Part shown: positions 36,504-47,776 of the stretch, in pieces
How the letters are laid out: each line of letters opens with the position of its first letter
Position numbering within the stretch: position 1 is the stretch's first letter
Translations under genes and position numbers: made by a program
DNA from: Paramecium sonneborni
Lineage: Eukaryota; Ciliophora; Oligohymenophorea; Peniculida; Parameciidae
DNA length: 64,000 bases
Direction: 5' to 3'
NCBI GenBank assembly: GCA_905182985.1
Contig: CAJJDN010000167.1
Coordinates: 60,298-124,297, forward strand
The notes under the pieces: model-generated
Told to the model about the DNA's origin: nothing
The model's database searches: none
Seen by the model: the letters and a program-made list of their open reading frames with translations, nothing else

Positions 36504-38489
36504 TCAATCTAGAATTTCATACACATTATATTATTTAGTGTTTAGATCCCAAAGTACCAAAAATTAGCCATCGTTAGAGATTGAACCATAATTATATTCT
36601 GATTTACATTGAATTGGGTCTGCCATTAATTTTAAGCTACCATCTTATTATTGTCGAAGAATAAACACAGATTAATAATGTCTAATTACTATTATGTTTT
36701 TATGTTTATTGTGAATAATAGGAAATAAATTCCAGTCTTACTTTTAATTATTTAAAAATAATTATTTTTCAAGTATTTCTTTAAATGATAAATTTTAAAC
36801 TTCAAAAAAATGAATTATTCCTAAGTTCATTTATATCCAAATAAATTAAGAATCATTTAAAAACTTAACTTATCTACCAATTTGACGTACTTATTAATTT
36901 ACAATTTCTTTAAATTTCCAAACACCAGACTCTTTACTCCAAATTATTATTGATTGATCTTCACTGCATGAGACTAAACAAGTTTCAGATTCATTCATAC
37001 TTAAACTTAATAATTTGTTTTAATGTTTAGATAATGTGTATTGATATATTAAGCAATTTTATGAAAAATCTAGTTTCCAAATAATAATAGTTTTATCTAG
37101 ACTTCCAGATATTAATTGATTCTCTTATCTATTCATTATCATCTACCTTAATCCTAATTAATGATATTTAAATGGCTATGAAGATTTCCATGTACTATCT
37201 TTTTTCTATTTCCAACATATTATTGAACCATCCTCATTTCCACAACCTGAAATAAATTAGTTTAGATTTTGGCTAAAAAGTAGACATGTAACATCATCAA
37301 TATGTTTTTATAAGGTAAATCTTAAAATAATTTAACCTTAATGAAAGTTCCAAACTTTTATTTATTTTCCACATGTTGAAATCATGATCGAATTATTCTA
37401 ATTAAATGCAATAGCATAACAAGTTTCAAATTGTTTAAAGGATTAACTCATTATTTAATTGTGAGTACTAATTTAGAGTCTTCCATTTTAATAATTTTAT
37501 TTCTTAATATCTGATAAATTTTATGTTAGAATATTTTCAATAGATGTTTTCAGTTTTAGTTTAAATATTTCTCTCATAATAATTTAATTTTATTCTATTT
37601 TATTTGAAATTTATTTCAATTCATCAAAAGATCCATTATTTATTAAAGAGTTTAAAGTTTTCGAAAACTAAAAATACTCACCATATTTTAAAAAAACATG
37701 ATTAATAACTTCCATTTCAAAATCCTGTATTATTATTTATAAACTTTTTTTTAACCTTATTAAATTTTATAGTTGCTCTAATAATTCTGATTATATATTT
37801 TTGTTTTCTTCTGATTTTTATGCTATTATTTCTAAAATATTTGTGCATTCCAAATCCTAAATAGAACTTTATTTGGCATTCTAGATTTTTTAAATAAATT
37901 TTTTCCTTTAACTCTCAACATTTATTTACTAAATAGCATCTTCAATATAAACTTTTTACAATTAGAAAATTACTTACTAACATGTATTGAATTATTTAAA
38001 ATTAATAAATGGATTAATTAATGTATTAAGATGAGGTAAATATTTTGTAGTTATTATCAGAAGTTTTTAATTTACATCATTAAAGTCTTCATATAAAAGA
38101 GAACATTCATTGTTAAATGATTAATCAAATATTTCAATAAACACCTTATTGTTTTGAAATTATAAATCCTCTAACCATAAGTTTGCTTTTAAATTAATTT
38201 CTTAACAAATCTATTAAATTTCAGTTTGTAATAACTTAAAATTTAATATGAATGTATTTAAATGTAAAATATTTTAAAATAACAGTTAGTTTGTGTATTT
38301 ACTTACATCATTTTAGTTTTTATTAATAAAATCAAGAGCACTTTATATATCTATTTTTTCAGCTTTACCTTCATATTGATTTAGACATTTTTGACATAAC
38401 AATCTTTCATTTATATTAAGTTAGGAGTCGTTTACTATTTACAAAACTTAAAGTTTATGTTAACATAAGATGTTATTTTCAAATTCCAT
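36504..38489 (-). CDS. WD40 protein with Cys/His and coiled-coil N-terminus, 661 aa
   Basis: An intronless frame of 662 codons. The N-terminus has a small Cys/His cluster (NILCQHKLQVLQI, then RLLCQKCLNQYE), then about 270 residues of coiled coil. The C-terminal part has WD40 repeats: KQIKVWNF, VTCLLFSQNLNQFISGCG, QLISGSLDKTIIIWK and SCSEDQSIIIWSKESG. The beta-propeller would serve as a binding platform. This arrangement belongs to a large Paramecium-specific group as far as I remember, with no assigned function. Single-exon structure and continuous frame make the model firm; function is open. Confidence 0.85.
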
Positions 38490-39347
38490 TATTTTAATTA
38501 AAAAATATAAATTATAATTAAGAAAGTAATATTTTAAAATATTTTATGTTATTTTAAATAATTATTATTAATAAGAATTTCCATTATTCAAAGATTTTGA
38601 AATATTGTTAAATGAATTTCTTAATCTGAATATTTTTCTATATTTTTGAATGAATTTTCTGTGGTATAAAATTGATGATTCATAACCATTGATGAACATG
38701 ATTGTAATAAAAAGATTTTAATTGAATGAATAAGAAAGTCAATAATAATTGATACAAAAATCTTATTAAAATTTGAAAATAATAAAAATAAGGATAAAAT
38801 TTAATATTTTATGTTTTCAATGATCATTAATACAAAAAGCTTATCCTATTATGCTAAAAATGTTCATCCTTAAAACACTTTCTTAAAGTGTACTCTTAGG
38901 AATAAATAAAAATCATTAATAGCAAATTTAATTATTTAAAGATTGGAATAAAAGATAAAGTTGAAATCTTTTAATATATCTATGTTATTTAAGAATAGAA
39001 TTAGTAGAAAAAAATAATTATGTAAGTTTATTTAGCAGTTTATAAATTTATGATTTAAAGTAGGAATATTAACTTTGAGTTTTTAAAAACTAACCAAAGA
39101 AGGTTTGTCGAATTAATAAAAGAAATAAATTCATATTAATTAAAAAAATTTATCCATAATGATATTTTTTAAAGTGTAAACTTAGAGAAAGGAGAATATG
39201 AATATTGAATGAAAAGTAAATTTTATATATTAAAATTTAATAATAATATATGAAAAGGGATAAAATGGTAAAGAAATGGAGAAGTATAATATTAATTTTA
39301 AAAAGTAATAATTAAATATAATTAAAATGTTGTAATAATACATAAAC
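38490..39347. other. intergenic, no gene seen
   Basis: About 860 bp between divergent WD40 and USP genes. AT-rich, with scattered short open stretches in the ciliate code but no convincing protein or RNA gene. It must contain both upstream regions; no specific promoter element was recognised. Confidence 0.6.
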
Positions 39348-41541
39348 ATGGGATTTTCTTAGGCTTAGATTTAGAAAGCCTAATAAATTTGCAAGTAAAA
39401 TCGTAATTTGGAGATTTTGGATGTGCTGTTAAAAAATGTTTAATCTCCAATAAAAGAATAATCACAATCTCAGATATTGAGAGAATTATCGTTTGATGTT
39501 TTGACTCCAGATCAGCGTTTGAGACAGAAGGGAACACCAGTAGGATTAAAGAATTTAGCAAATGGTTTGAGTTATATTTATGGTAGTTTGTTATTTGAAT
39601 TCTTTGATACAGACATATTTTCATAATCCAATATTTGTGAAAGAGATATTAAGTTTTAGATACCCGATATAATTGAATTTTGAGGATTTATTAAATAAGA
39701 ATGAAGCAAAAGCAAAAAGAATAAAGTCATCGATCGATTTGGTTGTGCATTTATAGAGGTATAAAAATATTTAATGTTAGATTGTTTGCTTATTTGGTTC
39801 ATACAGATCGTAAGTATGTAGATCCATATAGAGTATTTTTGAATGTTGTAGATGAATTTGGTAATAGATTTTAATTGGGTGATTAGAAGGATTGGGCAGA
39901 GTTCAATTTACAATTTATAACATGTATAGATGAGGGATTGAAATATCATGAGAATAAAATAATGGATGCAGAGATTTAAAGTAAAGAAGAGTATGGTGAG
40001 ATATAAGAATCAGATTAGTATTAGTAAGAGAGAAATAGATCTGGAATAACATTATCTAGATCAATGATATTATTGGATGAGAATAAGACTAAATTAATTG
40101 AATAATAACCTTTATAATCTTAACCATAGAATTAAACGATTATTAATAGGCTTTTCTTTGGTAAAACTAAAGAATATATCACACATCCTAATTAAAGAAA
40201 TTAGAGTGAAGAATAAGAATAAATATTTTTATAGATAATTTTAAATGTTAAGAATAGGAGTTTATATTAAGCATGGGAAGCTAACAATTCATTTTCAATT
40301 GAGGGATATAGAAATGGAAGTGAAGTAATTGAATTAGCAGAGAAAACTATTTGGATTACTTAGATTCCTGATTCTTTATTATTTTAAATATAGAGAGTTG
40401 GATATGATCCTGAAAGAGGATTGATAAAATTGAATGATGAATTTAGATTTGAGAAAGAAATATATGCAGACAGATTTCTTTTAGAAAATAGATAAAAGGT
40501 TATAGAAACATAATAATAATTACATGAACTTAAAATTTAGTAAGGTGAATTACTTTCATAAATGGAAAAGTATTAAAATTATAGTGGGATTTCTATGTTG
40601 ACTATTTTAAGTACAGCTGCAAAATATGTAAAGGAAGCTAAACCAGATGATGAAATTATGCAATAAAGAATTGATTAATGTAGATTGAGTATTCAATTGA
40701 TTTTATAGAAATTCTAATTGTAATTGGATCAAATCAATTAAAAGATTGAAGATTTATATGCTATTATGAAAAAGTATAAATACTTTCTCTAAAGTATTCT
40801 CATTCATGAAGGTGCTGCAGAATCTGGTCATTATTATACTTACATTTACAATCCATTTTTAAAACAATGGTTTAAATTTAATGATATCAATGTTACATAG
40901 GTAAGCGAAGAAAAGGTTTTAAGAGATGCTTATGGAGATGGTAAATCTAAAACTAATGCATATTGTTTAATTTACTAGCGTGCTGATCATTTTGAATCAG
41001 GATCTTATTCAGATTACACAAATAAATCTGTTTATGCATAATATATTCAATAGAATCTTTTTGAAGAAGTTACTAATGATAACAAAAAGTTTTAGATTGA
41101 ACAATAAGAATATGAACTTGTAGAATTAGGAGATTTAGTAGTTGAAATTTATAATTTATAATTCTAATAAGTAAATGAAATGGCTAGAAAATATAAAAAT
41201 AGAAATGGTAATCCACTTAACAATTTTCCAACATATTTACGTACTCTCTTAGATCAAATGAATGATTTAGTTAAATGGAGTATATTAGATTATGCAATTA
41301 GAGAGGCATCTTAAGGGAAAAGAACTTTGAGAGATTATTAAGAATAGATGATCTTTCAATAAAGGTGTATATTTATTACATTGATCTTAGAATTAAATAC
41401 AATTTGGAATAATTAAATCATTTCAAAGTTCCATCCAAGTATGAAGTTGACAAATAAACCATTAAACATCTTTAATATTACTATATGTAATATATTTCAT
41501 CACTAAGAATCACTGCAATACAACAATATTAGCATATTTGA
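39348..41541 (+). CDS. USP25/28-like ubiquitin-specific protease, 707 aa
   Basis: Three introns (39565-39586, 39759-39780, 41365-41390; 22, 22, 26 nt) give 708 codons. The first 40 residues look like a UBA-type ubiquitin-binding segment (MGFSQAQIQKAQQICKQN). The catalytic Cys box is GTPVGLKNLANVCYLNSLIQ and the His box is HEGAAESGHYYTYIYN followed by WFKFND. The long insertion between boxes and the order match USP25/USP28 deubiquitinases. The Cys box reads ANVC where GNTC is usual, but the nucleophilic Cys is kept. The first intron interrupts the Cys box itself; unspliced RNA would lose the nucleophile. The C-terminus is helical. Confidence 0.85.
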
Positions 41542-41564
41542 ATTATATTTTATTTTATATAATA

Positions 41565-42971
41565 ATGGTTTAAGCATATTCAGTTGGGAATGGCAAAAGA
41601 TCAAATGAAGTTTAATAGGGACCTGATACTCCAGGACCTGGATAATACTCTGGAGATAAGAAATAAAAATACACTCCCCCAAGTTTTAAGTATCAATATC
41701 TATTTTTAATTAGAATACCGTAGGCTCAAAGATAAACTTTTTAATCAAGTTTTACTCCAGGTCCGGGAGCATATGCTTCATCTGATGTACACTTATATTT
41801 TTAATTTAGAACCTACTAAAAGGACCTAAGTTTTCTTTTGCTGGTAAAAAATAATAATCTGTTACATCATTTTAACCTGGACCAGGAGCTTATAATGTAA
41901 AACCTACCAAACAGGCTCCTCATTATAGTTTCGGAGGTAAATATGGAAGTAATCCTGATGATTTATAACCTGGTCCAGGAGAATATTAATTAAGTAAATA
42001 ATTAGATGCTCCAACTATGAAGTAATAATCTATTTAAAATATAATAGATTTCCAAGATCCAAAAGAGATGATCCACATTTAGAGAAAGTTCCAGGACCTG
42101 GAAGTATGAATAATATTTGATTCATTTATCTAGCATATAAGTAGGAAAGACCTGAATCTGCCCCAAAGTATCGTTTTGGTAATGCTCAAAGAAGAGGGCT
42201 TTATGATAATGAATTAGGAAAAGTACCAGGACGTAAATAATATACACATATATATAATTAGCTGGACAATACAATTATTAATCATAATTTGAAACTATCT
42301 AACCTAAGGGTTTCTCTTTAGTTTCAAGAAAAGAATAAATTACATAGTAACTTGTTGTACCTGGACCTGGAGCTTATGATCCATAATCAATTAAAAGACC
42401 TCCGTCATGCAAAATTGGTAAATCTATGAGAGGATTACAATTTGCTAATCCAAATCCAGGACCAGGAGAATATGAACCTTAAATTGATACTATACGTCCT
42501 TAATCAGCTATGGTTAGAGTAGGATCAGCTAATAGAAGACCACTTAATGATGTTAAAGGAGTACCAGGACCTGGAACTTATAATTTACCTTCTAAAATGG
42601 TTGAAGGACCATAAGTTAAAATTTTAGGTCATAAATATGATCCTGTTTAAGCTTAAAAAGATCAAGTACCTGGACCAGGTTAATATGAACGTCCCATAAT
42701 GTAAAGACCATAATCTGCTAAGTATTATTTTTTATTACTAATTTTTTTAAGAATAGGAACTTCGAAAAGATAGGAACTTAATAATACTTTAGAGGTTCCA
42801 GGACCTGGATAATACAAACCTAAAGATAAATTAGGAGGACCATCTTGGGGATTTGGTTCTAGTAAAAGACCACCTTTAAATCCCAAAAATGAAACTCCTG
42901 GACCTGGTGGATATGATTAAGGAAATGAATTTGGATCCTTACCTAAATATGCTATGAAGAAAATATCATGA
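41565..42971 (+). CDS. SHIPPO/STPGR-repeat (ODF3-like) protein, 414 aa
   Basis: At least ten Pro-Gly-rich repeats with cores PGPGxY or PGPGAY, for example TPGPGQYSG, TPGPGAYAS, QPGPGAYNV and NPGPGEYEP. This is the SHIPPO (STPGR) repeat of ODF3 and related microtubule-inner or ciliary proteins. Six introns (41690-41713, 41787-41809, 42022-42047, 42104-42133, 42233-42261, 42722-42751) leave exactly 415 codons. The 42022 intron explains what first looks like a frameshift. The start lies 23 bp after the USP stop. A structural role in the axoneme or cortex is expected from the family. Confidence 0.85.
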
Positions 42972-43489
42972 TCTTTATAGTAAAAATACACTAAATTTTA
43001 TTTCAATATTTCATGCAAAAATTATTATTACTCCATTTTTTATACTTATTGATTTTGGATACTTTAACATCCATTTTAAGATATTAAAATGTATTATAGT
43101 TCTCTCTCTTTTTGTTATTTTTAGATAGGTTAAAGAATTTTAATCAATTTATAAGAGGTAAAAAGGTATTAATAAAAATAACATGTTGTTAGAATAGTTA
43201 ACTATATAATTAAATTATTGAAATTAAATTTTATAGATATAAAATAAATAACTCTTCTTAACCAAAATTTCTGAACTCTTAGATAATTCAATTATTTTAA
43301 ACTTCATAGATCATTAAGACTTGACAAGAGATGTATTTAGTTAGATAAATGAAGAATAGGTATTTAAGTCTAACAAATATTTAGGAATTGTTGTTTCTTT
43401 TTGATAAACAATAAGATTAGATATTGGATCTTTATATAAGGTTTATAATATATAAATTTGATTTATATGAAATAATATCAATGTTTTGC
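42972..43489. other. intergenic between convergent genes
   Basis: About 520 bp. Short plus-strand stretches are open in the ciliate code (for example around 43120-43320) but lack a clear start, stop or family. I see no gene that I can support. Confidence 0.5.
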
Positions 43490-44616
43490 TCAAGTTATTA
43501 ATTATAATATAGATTCTCCAATTGCAAAAGTATTTTCTTTTTAGTATCCACCAGAAAGTAACATAAGTATGGGGATTTTTTTAAAATTTGCCCATTTAAA
43601 AACGACTTCATCTCTTCTTTAAATTCCTGCAGGAGAGATGCAACAATTTCCAAGAGGATCTCCTGCCATAATATCAGTTCCAGCATTATAAATAATGAAT
43701 TGCATATCATTTTAAAGATGTTTTTCAAGATTTTTTTAAAGTAATTTAATATATTGTTCATCTGTTGTATCTCTATCTATATGTACAGAACAATCAATAG
43801 CTTATTCAGCTTCATGATCTCCAGGATATATATATGGGTTATAAAAATCAATTATATATACTGAAGAATCATGATGGAAATCTCTTTGATATCCATTACC
43901 TTAATGTGCATCTAAATCTATGATGACAATTTTATTTAAATTGCGATATTTTTTAAGGTAGTTAACAACTAAAGTGATATCAGGATAAATACAAAAACTG
44001 AAAGAATAAAATATATAATATACCCACCACCATTATTTAGTGAGGCATGATGATAACCTCCACTTAAATTGATAGCCCAACCTTTTTCTAATGCTAATCT
44101 GGCAGCATAAATACTACCACTAGTTGCGAGAAGCATTGAATCTAAGAGACATGATCTTAGAAAAGCACCTGGTAAAAAGAATACAGGCAATTCAATTAAT
44201 GTTGAAGCATATGCACTATAACACATTTTGAACAAATACCATTTGCTCATACCTAGAAACAGAAATGTGCCTCTTGATAACATTTCAGGAGTCAAATGTT
44301 TATCATTTATCTTTTATCTGATTTATCTATAAACATTTCCATATTTGCAGGAATCAAAAGGATGCCATTTCTCAATTCCACATGCAGTTATATTGTAATC
44401 ATCATGATAAACTATTGGTATTTCAGGCATTGTTTTTATTATGATTTCTTATTTTGCACTCATTAGATTATAAGAGAATTCTATCATGACAGGGTATATT
44501 AAATATAATAACAATCCTATAAGGCATCCAGCTCCATTCAAATAAATTCCTAATAATATTGTTATTAAAAGAGATGCTATAGTAAAGAACCAATCTATAA
44601 ATGTATATAGTTGCAT
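43490..44616 (-). CDS. class IV (HDAC11-like) deacetylase with hydrophobic N-terminus, 366 aa
   Basis: The catalytic domain follows HDAC11 closely: IVYHDDYN, ATSGSIYAARLALEKGWAIN, LSGGYHHAS, NNGGGFCIYPDI, VIIDLDAHQGNGYQRDF, YNPYIYPGDHEAEQAID, YNAGTDIMAGDPLG, ISPAGI..RDE and LSGGYQKE. Zinc ligands (DLDAH and YNAGTD) are intact, so it should deacetylate or defatty-acylate lysines. A 26 nt intron (43998-44023) sits in the GGG motif. The frame stays open upstream of the usual start (44430) to an ATG at 44616, adding 62 residues with two hydrophobic segments (IDWFFTIASLLITILLGIYL and CLIGLLLYLIYPVMIEF). If used, the enzyme is membrane-anchored. The core assignment is firm; the longer start is likely but unproven. 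Confidence 0.85.
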
Positions 44617-44629
44617 TTTAATAAATTAA

Positions 44630-45082
44630 ATGAAAGAGTCAAAAACAAAAAATTTACATCAAACATTTGGAAAGGCAGATAGATTCCCTAAATTGAAGTT
44701 CTACAGTGAAAACATAAATCTTAATGAAATACTCCCAATATTAAAATCTCGTGGACCTACTTTTCCTAAGGGTTAACGAATTATGTTTAGTAGGAACTCT
44801 CAAACTCCTGGACCTGGAAACTATAACATAATTAAAGTTAAAGTTTTTAAAAGTCCACCTAAACAACCATATAAAGTGAACAAAGAATTTTTAGATTATA
44901 TGAATTCTAGACCTAAATCTGTTTCTTATAATATTCCAGGACCAGGGGCTTATTATTTAGGCTCTACATTACGAAAAAGAGGAATTTCATTCACTAGAGC
45001 TAGAACAGGAAGTATGAGCATTACTTAATCTCCTGGTCCTGGGTAATATACTATTAGTAGGCCAATTTCTAGAGTTTAGTGA
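44630..45082 (+). CDS. small SHIPPO-repeat protein, 150 aa
   Basis: An intronless frame with three PGPG repeats (TPGPGNYNII, IPGPGAYYLG, SPGPGQYTI). It starts 13 bp from the longer start of the HDAC gene on the other strand. It is related to the larger SHIPPO protein at 41565-42971, on the other side of the HDAC gene. A microtubule- or cilium-associated structural role is inferred from the repeat family. Confidence 0.85.
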
Positions 45083-45264
45083 TTTATAATTTTCGTCATG
45101 AATTTTACTGAATCATATATTAATCTAAATCATCATCGTTTCTCTTTTTATATATTATTTTACTTCATATATACACAGTATAGCTATAATAAATTCTAAA
45201 ATTTTAATAGATAACTCAAATAACTTAGATCTATTTCATATTAAATTTTATTAACTAAATTTTA

Positions 45265-46053
45265 ATTATTATTTCAATGCTTTCTCATGCTGATTCATTC
45301 ATTTATCAATCTTTCTCATTTTAACCTGAATCTACAATATTTTATCAAACTAAATCAATATTATTCGTGAGTTTAATAAATATACCTAAGTTAAAAATTA
45401 TATTTTCACGCAATTCTTCTATGGGGGACCTTCTTACAGCAATCCATTTAGACTTATTGGAATTACAACAACTATTATAAAAATTATCAATATTATTATT
45501 GCTAAAATTAGTTGTAAGAGAAAATTTCATAAAAATTATCAATTAATATCGTTTGACTCAATTATAAATTAAGTCTTTAACTTTACAGATTCTTTTTTAG
45601 CTAAGATTTGCAAGAGCAAGCAGGGTAATCCATAAAAGTTCTTTTCCTAATTTGAGAATTTAATACCTTACCTTTTTGTAAATTTTCTTTATTTCCATGT
45701 ATCTAAATGGAATAAAAAATAAGGAGAATAACTTATTTTAAATTTCACTTTCAGTAAAGGTAAATTTTTTTAATTTTTTTACATAGTTGTTTCATTGAAT
45801 AAATTTTTCTTTGGGATTATTTTTAATTTAATTACTTATGTTCCTTTAGCAATCGATATAATAAAAGTTTATTAATTAGGATGATAAATATATTATTTTT
45901 TGATGAGGATACCTCAACAAATGATAAATTAAGGGATTCTTTATTATCTATAAAATTGTTTTACTCTTTCTCTTTAAGTTATTGCTATGATAATAATTAT
46001 TATTATTTAATTAACAAATATTATTATTTTCATTATTATTATAAAGCAATACA
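45265..46053. repeat. 789 bp direct repeat, copy 1 (left of assembly gap)
   Basis: Identical, as far as read, to 46432-47220. The repeat stops exactly at the first N. It holds only minor open stretches; on the minus strand one reads EKNFYGLPCLLLQILAKKES and ends at a TGA near 45546. It is most simply an assembly artefact: two contig ends that overlap but were placed either side of a gap. Confidence 0.85.
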
Positions 46054-46431
46054 NNNNNNNNNNNNNNNNNNNNNNNNNNNNNNNNNNNNNNNNNNNNNNN
46101 NNNNNNNNNNNNNNNNNNNNNNNNNNNNNNNNNNNNNNNNNNNNNNNNNNNNNNNNNNNNNNNNNNNNNNNNNNNNNNNNNNNNNNNNNNNNNNNNNNNN
46201 NNNNNNNNNNNNNNNNNNNNNNNNNNNNNNNNNNNNNNNNNNNNNNNNNNNNNNNNNNNNNNNNNNNNNNNNNNNNNNNNNNNNNNNNNNNNNNNNNNNN
46301 NNNNNNNNNNNNNNNNNNNNNNNNNNNNNNNNNNNNNNNNNNNNNNNNNNNNNNNNNNNNNNNNNNNNNNNNNNNNNNNNNNNNNNNNNNNNNNNNNNNN
46401 NNNNNNNNNNNNNNNNNNNNNNNNNNNNNNN
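46054..46431. other. assembly gap, 378 N
   Basis: Run of 378 undetermined bases. The stretch of X in any translation across it is meaningless. Confidence 0.99.
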
Positions 46432-47220
46432 ATTATTATTTCAATGCTTTCTCATGCTGATTCATTCATTTATCAATCTTTCTCATTTTAACCTGAATCT
46501 ACAATATTTTATCAAACTAAATCAATATTATTCGTGAGTTTAATAAATATACCTAAGTTAAAAATTATATTTTCACGCAATTCTTCTATGGGGGACCTTC
46601 TTACAGCAATCCATTTAGACTTATTGGAATTACAACAACTATTATAAAAATTATCAATATTATTATTGCTAAAATTAGTTGTAAGAGAAAATTTCATAAA
46701 AATTATCAATTAATATCGTTTGACTCAATTATAAATTAAGTCTTTAACTTTACAGATTCTTTTTTAGCTAAGATTTGCAAGAGCAAGCAGGGTAATCCAT
46801 AAAAGTTCTTTTCCTAATTTGAGAATTTAATACCTTACCTTTTTGTAAATTTTCTTTATTTCCATGTATCTAAATGGAATAAAAAATAAGGAGAATAACT
46901 TATTTTAAATTTCACTTTCAGTAAAGGTAAATTTTTTTAATTTTTTTACATAGTTGTTTCATTGAATAAATTTTTCTTTGGGATTATTTTTAATTTAATT
47001 ACTTATGTTCCTTTAGCAATCGATATAATAAAAGTTTATTAATTAGGATGATAAATATATTATTTTTTGATGAGGATACCTCAACAAATGATAAATTAAG
47101 GGATTCTTTATTATCTATAAAATTGTTTTACTCTTTCTCTTTAAGTTATTGCTATGATAATAATTATTATTATTTAATTAACAAATATTATTATTTTCAT
47201 TATTATTATAAAGCAATACA
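46432..47220. repeat. 789 bp direct repeat, copy 2 (right of assembly gap)
   Basis: Matches 45265-46053 base for base where compared. Unique sequence resumes after 47220. The true locus probably contains this segment once, in which case the window is about 1.17 kb too long here. Confidence 0.85.
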
Positions 47221-47776
47221 GTATTATTATTTTTTTTTATATGAAATTTATAATAATATTAAACTTAAGAATCTGCAATTTTGATAAATTATTCACCTTT
47301 TTGCATTTTGTCAATACAATCCTTTAAATTTTTTAATCCTTTTGATTCTCATGTTCAAATAATTGAAAGTTTTTTATGTATTTTTTTTAGATTTTAGCAA
47401 ATCATCTAAATTGTCCCATAATTTTCTCTTTAAATAAAATTTTATATTAATTGAAGTTTTGTACTTAGAGCTCTTTATGATGTGGATTAATTGTTTTTTA
47501 TTAAAGGATTTTTAGGGATATCATTAATTCAAAGTGGCAATATTGATTTGAATATTATGATTAATTCCTATGGGGATAATGATGAGTATCTTTATTTTTT
47601 AGAATTAATAGTAACATGCAAGCTACTGTAAACAAAGAATATGCAATTAGATTAATTTGAGCAAATATAACGTATAAGAATGATTAAGTTTTTCTAATTG
47701 AATTGAGAATGATAATGATAATGATAATGATAATGAATGATAATTTGAATTAATATACAATTAAATATATATAAAA
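47221..47776. other. no clear gene; short GATAAT repeat
   Basis: AT-rich. Between 47540 and 47690 a plus-strand stretch reads well in the ciliate code (LDQFEQIQRIRMIKFFQ), but no complete gene is visible. At 47708-47741 the unit gataat/aatgat is repeated about five times. Confidence 0.5.

Noticed and set aside
42022..42047. Frameshift in the large SHIPPO gene
   Set aside because: A 26 nt GTAATA...ATAG intron restores the frame exactly.
45881..46537. Long plus-strand ORF across the gap
   Set aside because: Most of it is translated N; it is an artefact of the 378 N run.
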